From assembly GCA_014728875.1 (NCBI GenBank), contig WJKV01000018.1, forward strand, positions 1 to 7,014: a stretch of DNA of 7,014 bases, read 5' to 3'. Within the stretch, counting starts at the first letter, position 1. The number at the start of each line of letters is the position of its first letter. Position numbers and translations under genes: made by a program. The notes under the pieces are model-generated. The model was not told the DNA's origin. It did no database searches and was given only the letters and a program-made list of their open reading frames with translations. This DNA comes from Candidatus Woesearchaeota archaeon. Its GTDB lineage: Archaea > Nanobdellota > Nanobdellia > Woesearchaeales > WJKV01. This document shows positions 1 to 4,672 of the stretch, piece by piece.

Positions 1-17
1 ATAATAGGGGCGCATGC

Positions 18-422
18 ATGGCCAAGAACAGCAATAATGGAGATGTCAATTTTTACAGACAGTTTGCAGAGCGTGCCTTGTTGAGATTGACTGATAAATT
101 CGCCCGTTTTTCTGTATATCATAAGTACAGTTTCAACAGGAGGTCATGCAGGATCAATTGTAAAGGACCAAGCATTTCAGGAAGACAGACTTTATGCAGG
201 ATGATCGATTTGACAGGCAATGAAAGAGGCAAGCTGGAATGGTTCAGTTCAGACCAGAGGCATGAGAGAAACAATGAAACAAATAGGAAATTCATCCTGA
301 TCTTTTACAGGGACAAGACAGTCAAGGATCAGATAAAGATGGTCGAAGATACGTACAAGTTTGACAGATACGATTTCGCCTGCCATTATGCACCATTGCA
401 TTTAGATACTTCCAGATGGTGA
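18..422 (+). CDS. Uncharacterised basic protein, possibly 5'-incomplete
   Basis: I do not recognise this 134-residue protein. It is rich in Arg, Lys and Asn, has four Cys (C44, C48, C60, C121), no signal peptide and no membrane segment, so it is probably cytosolic. The C-terminal half (about residues 86-120) has a hydrophobic strand (KFILIFY) followed by a charged helix (TVKDQIKMVEDTYKF), suggesting a small alpha/beta fold. The ATG at 18 has a GGGG run at 7-10 that could serve as a weak ribosome-binding site, but the frame is open without a stop to the left edge, so the true start may lie outside the window. The gene ends TGG-TGA and is followed by a T-rich tract and a new promoter, so it seems to be the last gene of its transcript. 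Function unknown. Confidence 0.55.
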   Translation: MAKNSNNGDVNFYRQFAERALLRLTDKFARFSVYHKYSFNRRSCRINCKGPSISGRQTLCRMIDLTGNERGKLEWFSSDQRHERNNETNRKFILIFYRDKTVKDQIKMVEDTYKFDRYDFACHYAPLHLDTSRW

Positions 423-425
423 TAA

Positions 426-436
426 CTCTTTTTCTT
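426..436 (+). terminator. Oligo-T/pyrimidine-rich termination tract
   Basis: An eleven-base C/T-only tract with five consecutive T lies four bases past the stop of the upstream gene. Archaeal RNA polymerase commonly terminates at T-rich tracts on the non-template strand without needing a hairpin. Position is the main support; there is no direct proof. Confidence 0.35.
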
Positions 437-459
437 AACTCTTGCATAGCTCAGTATAC

Positions 460-483
460 AAAACTCTACACTGGTGCAGTTTT
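460..483 (+). other. Imperfect inverted repeat (possible hairpin)
   Basis: AAAACT (460-465) pairs with AGTTTT (478-483). After one C-C mismatch, three more pairs (467-469 with 474-476, one of them G-U) close a four-base loop. It is followed by a short T run just before the TATA box of the next operon. It could be a second terminator for the upstream gene or a protein-binding site next to the promoter. The stem is A/T-rich and weak, so chance is possible. Confidence 0.25.
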
Positions 484-490
484 TAGATAA

Positions 491-500
491 TTTTATATAT
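491..500 (+). promoter_or_regulatory. TATA box of the winged-helix/histone operon
   Basis: TTTTATATAT is a good archaeal TATA element. Its centre is about 30 bases ahead of the ATG at 525, which puts transcription start within a few bases of that ATG and implies a leaderless or very short-leader mRNA. No Shine-Dalgarno motif precedes 525, which fits. An ATG at 503 opens only a five-codon frame and is not the gene start. Confidence 0.6.
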
Positions 501-524
501 TAATGCAGTTTAAAGAATAGTGCT

Positions 525-923
525 ATGGTCATATTGTTCGACAGGTTTAACCTACCTGAAGATGTGTTCGAGGTTGTCTTCCCGACCGAAAGACAACGGG
601 TTGTTGCGAAGCTGCTTTTGAAACGCATGCAGGATAATGGGGGTATAATTGGGAAAACTGAAATGTCGTTGTTTGCCACTAAATTGCACGACGGCGACCT
701 TGTAGATGATAGAGAAGAGCTTGACCCTTTTAAGCGTTCTGAAAGGCCCAAGATTTCCTATAACAAGAGACAATTCTATGACCGTATTCTTACGCCTATG
801 AAGAGCATGGGCATGATAGAGTATGATCTTTACAAAAAGAATTATAAAGTATCAGATAAATTCAATAAGCTTATGATCAGGATAGGTCTGTTGTGGTTAA
901 GGCAACTGAAACAGAGGTGGTGA
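525..923 (+). CDS. Winged-helix-like protein, putative transcriptional regulator
   Basis: This 132-residue basic protein looks like a single winged-helix domain. About residues 22-36 (RQRVVAKLLLKRMQD) read as helix 1 and 43-53 (GKTEMSLFATK) as helix 2. Residues about 77-95 (ISYNKRQFYDRILTPMKSMG) read as a recognition helix ending in the Met/Leu-x-x-x-Gly-Met/Leu-Ile pattern typical before a wing. Residues 96-110 (MIEYDLYKKNYKVSDKF) look like the beta-wing. The C-terminal RIGLLWLRQLKQRW is hydrophobic and basic and could be a dimerisation helix. There are no Cys and no membrane segment. It is first in a transcript with the histone gene six bases downstream, so a chromatin or DNA-binding role is plausible. 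The fold call is my reading of the sequence pattern; family and target are unknown. Confidence 0.6.
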   Translation: MVILFDRFNLPEDVFEVVFPTERQRVVAKLLLKRMQDNGGIIGKTEMSLFATKLHDGDLVDDREELDPFKRSERPKISYNKRQFYDRILTPMKSMGMIEYDLYKKNYKVSDKFNKLMIRIGLLWLRQLKQRW

Positions 924-924
924 G
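914..924 (+). promoter_or_regulatory. Shine-Dalgarno of the histone gene
   Basis: GAGGTGGTGAG matches the archaeal anti-Shine-Dalgarno (GGAGGTGA type) and spans the stop codon of the upstream gene. GAGGTG ends ten bases ahead of the ATG at 930. This supports translational coupling and fixes the histone start. Confidence 0.65.
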
Positions 925-929
925 CAAAT

Positions 930-1145
930 ATGGCTAAGAGATCAAGAGCAATTCCAAAGGCGTCTGCAGCCAGGATCCTGAATATTGCAGGAGCCGAAAG
1001 GGTAAGTGATTCTGCAGCTGCGACTTTCGCAGACATTTTAGAAGAAATCGCTCAGGAAATAAGCGAGCACGCAATCAAGATCGCAAAACATTCCGGAAGA
1101 AAAACAGTGCAGGGAGGCGACATAAAGCTGGCTGCAAAGGATTAA
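930..1145 (+). CDS. Archaeal histone (HMf-like)
   Basis: A 71-residue histone-fold protein that binds and wraps DNA as dimers and higher multimers. The family signature AGAERVS lies at 20-26 and GRKT at 56-59. R24 matches the minor-groove arginine, K58 and T59 the L2-loop DNA contacts, and R57 with D64 the Arg-Asp clamp of HMfB. H54 matches the HMfB tetramer-interface histidine. The three helices are roughly 10-19, 27-54 and 61-69. Compared with HMfB it has a longer basic N-terminus (MAKRSRAIPK) and lacks the last basic residues (it ends LAAKD), so it has a short N-terminal tail and no C-terminal tail. A strong Shine-Dalgarno overlaps the stop of the winged-helix gene, and a membrane-protein gene follows after three bases, so all three are probably co-transcribed from the promoter at about 495. 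Confidence 0.95.
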   Translation: MAKRSRAIPKASAARILNIAGAERVSDSAAATFADILEEIAQEISEHAIKIAKHSGRKTVQGGDIKLAAKD

Positions 1146-1148
1146 AGG

Positions 1149-1295
1149 ATGGCAAAGAAAACAAAAAAGAGGCCAAAAGCAACACTTTCTAGTATTATGG
1201 ACAAGCTTAACAGGATGGACAGGAAACTTAACCGAATCACAAAAGAAGAAATGTCTATTGAAAAAGAAGAAACAATAATAGAGAAAGGAAGATAG
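1149..1295 (+). CDS. 48-residue basic/coiled-coil ORF, N-terminal part of a frame-broken membrane protein
   Basis: This frame starts three bases after the histone stop, with AAAGG at 1136-1140 as a possible ribosome-binding site. It encodes a Lys-rich head (MAKKTKKRPKATLSS) and then an amphipathic heptad-like helix (IMDKLNRMDRKLNRITKEE). It ends at TAG 1293-1295 in the middle of a charged helical stretch, with no natural domain end. The continuation lies in the -1 frame (see the entry spanning 1149-1696), so I read it as the N-terminal piece of a longer protein and not as a complete small protein. Confidence 0.5.
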   Translation: MAKKTKKRPKATLSSIMDKLNRMDRKLNRITKEEMSIEKEETIIEKGR

Positions 1296-1696
1296 AAAAA
1301 GAAGTCAAAAAATTAACAGGAAGAAAATACCTGCTTGAACTTGTCAGAGGCGCAGCAGGCGCATTCCTTGGTGTCGGCATCGGAGAAAGACTGCTGGGCG
1401 CGTCAAGCAGGGCAGAGACACTACCTTGGATAAACATCATTGGAATCCTAATATTCATACTTGTTCTTTCATCGCTGTTGATATACAAGAACGAGAAAGA
1501 ACACATCGCAAGAAACGGAAAAATGTTTGTTCTATGGAGACTGGGCGAACTATACTCCATAAGCCTTGCAATGGAAGCCTTGGGTTTGGTTCTGTTCGCA
1601 GCATGGCCAGGAACAGGAGAATTATTGGCAAAGTCATTGATTGTAGGCAGTTATGCAGCAATGAGCGGAGCAGTAAGCTTCACGATTCTGGATTAA
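1149..1696 (+). pseudogene. Four-helix membrane protein split by a -1 frame change (DUF2391-like?)
   Basis: The N-terminal frame (1149-1295) gives a basic head and coiled coil. The -1 frame is open from 1262 to the TAA at 1694-1696 but has no ATG, GTG or TTG before 1478. It encodes a charged linker (KIEKEVKKLTGRKYLLEL) and about four hydrophobic segments: RGAAGAFLGVGIG, NIIGILIFILVLSSLLIY, SISLAMEALGLVLFAAW and LIVGSYAAMSGAVSFTILD. Joined at any point between 1262 and 1292, the product would be about 181 residues with a cytosolic coiled coil and a membrane domain. The layout (coiled coil, GAxxG in the first helix, small-residue last helix) recalls DUF2391-type archaeal membrane proteins, but that is a weak guess. 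The cause could be a sequencing indel, a real mutation, or programmed frameshifting. The membrane part has no internal stops, so decay is recent if it is real. Confidence 0.6.
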
Positions 1697-2667
1697 GCCC
1701 AGTAGCAGAGCGGGATTCTGAAGCCTTTGTATGTTCCTGTTAAAACAGGATCTACAATCCTCCTATCCTCTTCAAGCATTCCAAATTCCAATTTCTCAAA
1801 GATGCCTGATTCCTTTGCATCCTTGTAAGTGTAAAAAACACCTCTTGGCATTGGATAATCCAGTTCTTCAGGTTTTACCCAACGGATATGAAAAGGAGCA
1901 GTTTCAGGGAGACTGTGAATTTTCAATAATTCCTTTTTTATTTCTTCTTCTGTCGGTGGTTTCATCCCAAAAACACGTTCAACCATAGGTTGTACAGCTG
2001 ATTTTTCCAGCTCTTGCTTTGTCGGTTCTCTGGCCAGATCATTTGCAATTCCTACAAAATAAGCAAAATATTGTTGCTTATCTTTTAGCTCTACCCAACC
2101 TTCATCTTCAAAGAATTTTGGCCAACATGAACCGAGCAATCGCGAGTCTAATTCAAGGTCTTGTTTGGTAATACCAAAAACCCACTTTAGCACATGGGCA
2201 GATACAGGGATATTTATATGCATTCTTAAAAGCCATTTTAATTCATGCATCTCATCAGTATATTTAACTGGATTTATCCGGAAGGTCTTGCCGAAAAAGG
2301 AATTCTTATAGGGCAATTCTATAAATGATTCAGTTACATGCCAGGGACCGGACTCAATCGGCCGAGATATACTCCAACGATAAATAGGCACATGAGCTAC
2401 TTCCTGCATTGGTTGATGAATAAATCCTTCTTTTCTCATTTCAAGCCATTGATCATAACCTGACGGGTTTTCAAACTCTGGGAAGAATTCTACTTTTCCA
2501 TATGGTTCTATTATTGTTTCTGGCAATTCATCACGGACAGTATCAAATGTTGCTGTTTTTGCCCTTTCAATCTCTTCTGCAAATATATTAAGCTCGAGAT
2601 TTGATTCCTTTTCAACCTGCCTTTGCTTTATATCTTCCATATGCCGGGTTAAGGTTTTTAGTTCCAT
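1693..2667 (-). CDS. Uncharacterised 324-residue protein
   Basis: I do not recognise this protein. It is soluble, acidic to neutral, and rich in aromatic residues. The first 45 residues are helical and charged (KTLTRHMEDIKQRQVEKESN). The middle is rich in Trp, Phe and Pro (for example FPEFENPSGYDQWLEM at 62-77 and PIYRWSISRPIESGPW at 94-109). Residues 234-252 (FGMKPPTEEEIKKELLKIH) are helical, and the C-terminus ends in a compact DPVLTGTYKGFRIPLCYWA. It has two Cys only (C181, C321), no signal peptide and no membrane segment. Its stop overlaps that of the convergent membrane gene in TTAA (1693-1696). It is transcribed divergently from the Lrp-type regulator. The ATG at 2667 is preceded by GGCGATC (2671-2677), a weak Shine-Dalgarno-like sequence; Met10 (2640) is an alternative start. 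Function unknown. Confidence 0.75.
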   Translation of the reverse strand: MELKTLTRHMEDIKQRQVEKESNLELNIFAEEIERAKTATFDTVRDELPETIIEPYGKVEFFPEFENPSGYDQWLEMRKEGFIHQPMQEVAHVPIYRWSISRPIESGPWHVTESFIELPYKNSFFGKTFRINPVKYTDEMHELKWLLRMHINIPVSAHVLKWVFGITKQDLELDSRLLGSCWPKFFEDEGWVELKDKQQYFAYFVGIANDLAREPTKQELEKSAVQPMVERVFGMKPPTEEEIKKELLKIHSLPETAPFHIRWVKPEELDYPMPRGVFYTYKDAKESGIFEKLEFGMLEEDRRIVDPVLTGTYKGFRIPLCYWA

Positions 2668-2771
2668 TTTGATCGCCGTGTTATTTTAAATGAAGTAATT
2701 TATTAATATTTATGTATGAAATGACTTATATTTTCGAAATATTTATAAATATGTCTTACTTTTTAGTAGAT
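2668..2771. promoter_or_regulatory. Divergent promoter region between the 324-residue orphan and the Lrp gene
   Basis: This A/T-rich stretch serves genes on both strands. For the minus gene, TATA candidates are TTTAAAATAA (2681-2690, only about 19 bases from the ATG) and an AATAAATT-type element at about 2697-2705, whose spacing suits a short leader. For the plus gene the TATA box is at 2742-2750. The two promoters lie within about 45 bases, close enough for one bound regulator to affect both. Confidence 0.45.
2739..2752 (+). promoter_or_regulatory. Lrp-gene TATA box inside a perfect 14-bp palindrome
   Basis: ATATTTATAAATAT reads the same on both strands. It contains the TATA box TTTATAAAT (2742-2750) and is preceded by CGAAAT (2735-2740), a BRE-like purine/A element. 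The TATA centre is 26 bases ahead of the ATG at 2772, which implies a leaderless mRNA and decides the start of the regulator. A dimeric regulator could bind the palindrome and block TBP; autoregulation by the encoded Lrp-type protein is inference. Confidence 0.6.
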
Positions 2772-3260
2772 ATGCCAGTGAAGACAAAGCTCACATCAAG
2801 AAATTTAGATAAGAAAGATAGAGAGATACTGATGATCCTGCAGGATAACAGCAGGGAATCCCTTACAAATATTGCCAGGAAAGTGGGCCTGTCAATAGAT
2901 TCTGTTAAAAAGCGAATCAAGGAAATGCAAAGAAAAGGCATATTTGATTTCAGTATGCTTAACATCAATCCTAGAGCAATAGGTTTTCCATTGATAGCAG
3001 ATGTGAAGATCAAACTGCATAACATAACTGAAAAAGAGAAAACCTATTTTATCAGCCATCTTAAATCGCATCCAAGAGTCATCGATCTTTTATCTATAAT
3101 GGGGGACTATGATTTAACTTGCGTGCTAATAGCAAAAGACACAAATGAATTAGAGAATATGTCCACCGATATAAGACAGAAATTCAGCAACATGATCGCA
3201 GATTGGAGAGGAATGTTGATACTAAAAACACACAAGTTTGAGTATTACAATTTAAGTTAG
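2772..3260 (+). CDS. Lrp/AsnC-family transcriptional regulator
   Basis: A 162-residue DNA-binding regulator with the usual length and two domains of the family. The N-terminal HTH spans about 11-60 (LDKKDREILMILQDNSRESL, then IARKVGLSIDSVKKRIKEMQ as the helix-turn-helix, then GIFDFSMLNINPRAIGF). The C-terminal RAM/Lrp effector domain spans about 72-158 and carries the conserved GDYDL at 111-115. Such proteins form dimers to octamers and often respond to amino acids. Upstream in-frame ATGs at 2712 and 2751 would add residues, but they lie before or within the TATA box, so 2772 is preferred. The gene stands opposite a divergent orphan gene, a common arrangement for a regulator and its target. 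Its stop is three bases from the stop of the convergent helical-protein gene. The ligand cannot be told from the sequence. Confidence 0.93.
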   Translation: MPVKTKLTSRNLDKKDREILMILQDNSRESLTNIARKVGLSIDSVKKRIKEMQRKGIFDFSMLNINPRAIGFPLIADVKIKLHNITEKEKTYFISHLKSHPRVIDLLSIMGDYDLTCVLIAKDTNELENMSTDIRQKFSNMIADWRGMLILKTHKFEYYNLS

Positions 3261-3263
3261 AAT

Positions 3264-3713
3264 TCAGGCGGTCCTTTCTGCTTCTCTTTCGGCTTTTTTT
3301 GCTTCTTTCATCTTTTCTGCAGCTGCTTTTCTTCTTTCTTTCACAGCTTCAGAATGCGCATTCTTCAATGCCTCATAGGCGTCTTCATTCGCTTTTTTTA
3401 TGGCCTTGACATCTTCTGCCTCTTCAATGAACGGCATGTTCACAAGAGCTTCATCTATCTTCTCAAGAACTGCCAGAAAATCATGGTCTTCTTCCAGCAG
3501 ATCCTCTGTCTGGTTAACCAGGCCTGGGTCAACCTCCAGCTCCTGCTTATGGATGAGCTCAAGCAGATGGTCAAGCTGTTCCATCTTCTTTTTTACATCG
3601 CGGATGATGATCCTTATTGTTCTCCTGACTCTGGCTCTTGTTGCATTGTGAAAATGTATGGTCTGGATTAGAATAGTTGAAAATTCCTTTAATTCGCTTA
3701 CACTAACACCCAT
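3264..3713 (-). CDS. Uncharacterised all-helical charged protein
   Basis: I do not recognise this 149-residue protein. It is almost entirely predicted helix, with no Cys, signal peptide or membrane segment. Residues 26-60 are a basic then amphipathic stretch (RARVRRTIRIIIRDVKKKME, then QLDHLLELIHKQ). Residues 64-92 are acidic (NQTEDLLEEDHDFLAVLEKI). The tail from about 118 is Ala/Lys/Glu-rich (AVKERRKAAAEKMKEAKKAE) and resembles the flexible tails of nucleic-acid-binding or ribosome-associated archaeal proteins. The ATG at 3713 has a TATA box about 30 bases upstream and no Shine-Dalgarno, so it is probably leaderless. It converges with the Lrp gene. A structural or nucleic-acid-binding role is possible but not shown. 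Confidence 0.75.
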   Translation of the reverse strand: MGVSVSELKEFSTILIQTIHFHNATRARVRRTIRIIIRDVKKKMEQLDHLLELIHKQELEVDPGLVNQTEDLLEEDHDFLAVLEKIDEALVNMPFIEEAEDVKAIKKANEDAYEALKNAHSEAVKERRKAAAEKMKEAKKAEREAERTA

Positions 3714-3732
3714 TTTTAGAATAAATAGATTA

Positions 3733-3760
3733 TATTGGTATAAAAATGTTTCTATTGGTA
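3733..3760. repeat. Direct repeats flanking the promoter of the helical-protein gene
   Basis: TATTGGTA occurs at 3733-3740 and again at 3753-3760, exactly 20 bases apart (about two helical turns). The minus-strand TATA box lies between the two copies and abuts the first. Spacing and placement fit a tandem operator; chance duplication in A/T-rich DNA is the alternative. Confidence 0.4.
3740..3747 (-). promoter_or_regulatory. TATA box of the helical-protein gene
   Basis: On the minus strand this reads TTTTTATA, followed by CC. Its centre is about 30 bases ahead of the ATG at 3713, giving a start of transcription at or very near the start codon. A second A/T element nearer the gene (3729-3738) is too close to serve as the TATA box. 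Confidence 0.45.
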
Positions 3761-3773
3761 CACTATACGCTAA

Positions 3774-4397
3774 CTATTGCTCTTCAGAGAAAAACACCAG
3801 GTCTTCATAATTAAGAACATCAATGTCGTCTGCGATTCTTGGACAGGCAGTATTGATCCACGCTTTTATGAACGGAAAATTGTTTATCTGCTCTTTCATG
3901 ACATTGTCGCACAGGAAAAGGAAGAATTCCTTGTCAGGATATTTCTTTTTCAAATCATTTTTCATTTTTTCTGCGATCTTAATATGAGATTGGCCAGGCT
4001 TTGTGCTTATCAATATGCCAACTTTATCTGCATGCAAAAACTTTACCCAGTTCTTCTTTATGTTCTTGTTCTCCTTGACTTCTTTTCCATTCACCAGATA
4101 AATGGGCTTCCCTAGCTTCCGCAAAGCCAGCGGATGGAACATTCCGCCTCCAATAAACAAGAAAGCATCGACTTTTGCTTTGATCTTCTCTGCATTTTCC
4201 ACTCTGCAGCCAAGAATCTCGCCGCCGATTACGCACGAAAAACCGTGCGAATCAAGATACTTCTTTATCTTCTTCAAATCGTCAACAAACTGCACAGTAC
4301 TCACTAACCCTAACTTCTTTGGCAGCTTCTTCAATTTGCTTAGATTAAGTTCCTTCAAATCAAACTCTGCTTTCGCAGGAATAAACATAAGTTCCAT
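3774..4397 (-). CDS. dph2: Dph1/Dph2-family diphthamide biosynthesis protein lacking domain 1
   Basis: Dph2 is an unusual radical-SAM enzyme that transfers 3-amino-3-carboxypropyl from SAM to a histidine of elongation factor 2, the first step to diphthamide. This 207-residue protein carries domains 2 and 3: GLVSTVQF at 30-37, GGEILGC at 58-64, FIGGGMFHPLAL at 81-92, and NTACPRIADD at 182-191. C64 and C185 match the second and third cluster cysteines; their 121-residue spacing is close to that of the Pyrococcus enzyme. Domain 1, with the first cluster cysteine, is missing: full-length archaeal proteins are about 340 residues. A TATA box 28 bases upstream shows that this short start is genuine. 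Extra cysteines C55 and C163 exist and could matter. The protein may work with a separate domain-1 protein, or may no longer catalyse the canonical step. Confidence 0.85.
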   Translation of the reverse strand: MELMFIPAKAEFDLKELNLSKLKKLPKKLGLVSTVQFVDDLKKIKKYLDSHGFSCVIGGEILGCRVENAEKIKAKVDAFLFIGGGMFHPLALRKLGKPIYLVNGKEVKENKNIKKNWVKFLHADKVGILISTKPGQSHIKIAEKMKNDLKKKYPDKEFFLFLCDNVMKEQINNFPFIKAWINTACPRIADDIDVLNYEDLVFFSEEQ

Positions 4398-4420
4398 AAG
4401 AAAAAAGAGAATAAGATTGT

Positions 4421-4429
4421 ATTTAAAGG
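4421..4429 (-). promoter_or_regulatory. TATA box of the dph2-like gene
   Basis: On the minus strand it reads CTTTAAAT with a C before it. Its centre is 28 bases ahead of the ATG at 4397, and no Shine-Dalgarno is present between them, so the mRNA is probably leaderless. It lies just past the stop (4433-4435) of the upstream gene, so dph2 has its own promoter. Confidence 0.5.
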
Positions 4430-4432
4430 TTT

Positions 4433-4672
4433 TTACTTCCTGTACTTCTTCTTAAGATATTCCATGTCTTTTTCCATCAGCTGTTTTGTTTTTTTGTCTT
4501 TCGTTATGTTCCTTAATTGGTTCATCCGCCTGATGATTGTCGCATAGCTGTCCTTGTTTACAGCTTTGCTCAATATCCTGTGTCTTGTTGCATCTGACTG
4601 TGTCTTTTTCCAGCCGTAAAGGCCGCCCGGCTTCACAGTTGCCCATTTTCTTGGTTTTCTTGGCATTTTCAT
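4433..4672 (-). CDS. Small basic protein, DUF5771-like
   Basis: A 79-residue, strongly basic protein (start MKMPRKPRKWATVKPGGLYG). The pattern is a Lys/Arg-rich head, a KPGGLYGW turn, then TRHRILSKAVNKDSYATIIRRMNQLRN and a basic end (MEYLKKKYRK). This recalls the DUF5771-type module (KxGxLxxYGY, RHRAL, VxRKLNAL) seen in archaea and giant viruses. I make that comparison from memory of the pattern and it is moderate at best. It has no Cys, so it is not a zinc ribosomal protein such as S14. The start chosen here gives an ATGA overlap with the upstream lipoprotein stop (4669-4672). A start seven codons earlier is possible, and the ATG two codons later is equally plausible. The protein is likely nucleic-acid-binding; role unknown. 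Confidence 0.65.
   Translation of the reverse strand: MKMPRKPRKWATVKPGGLYGWKKTQSDATRHRILSKAVNKDSYATIIRRMNQLRNITKDKKTKQLMEKDMEYLKKKYRK

Noticed and set aside
445..484. tRNA-like motif (TAGCTCAGT, resembling a D-arm)
   Set aside because: There is no matching acceptor stem, no T-loop (GTTCRA) and no anticodon stem in register; the similarity is limited to one short motif.
500..1036. Open frames on the minus strand opposite the winged-helix and histone genes
   Set aside because: The real genes on the plus strand explain them; the histone is unambiguous and the antisense translations look compositionally random.
1478..1696. Independent 72-residue membrane protein starting at TTG 1478
   Set aside because: The TTG falls within a hydrophobic helix, has no ribosome-binding site, and the same frame encodes sensible membrane-protein sequence well upstream of it.
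2712..2771. Longer N-terminus for the Lrp-type regulator, from ATG 2712 or 2751
   Set aside because: The TATA box at 2742-2750 would lie inside the coding region or beside that start, and the added residues (MYEMTYIFEIF) are not part of the family; 2772 fits the promoter spacing.
3354..3671. Open frames on the plus strand opposite the helical-protein gene
   Set aside because: They are Ser/Leu/Cys-rich complements of a Lys/Glu/Ala-rich gene, with no promoter or ribosome-binding site.
4433..4672. Ribosomal protein S14-type or other zinc-ribbon protein
   Set aside because: It is small and basic but has no Cys pairs in the chosen frame, and its sequence pattern is different.
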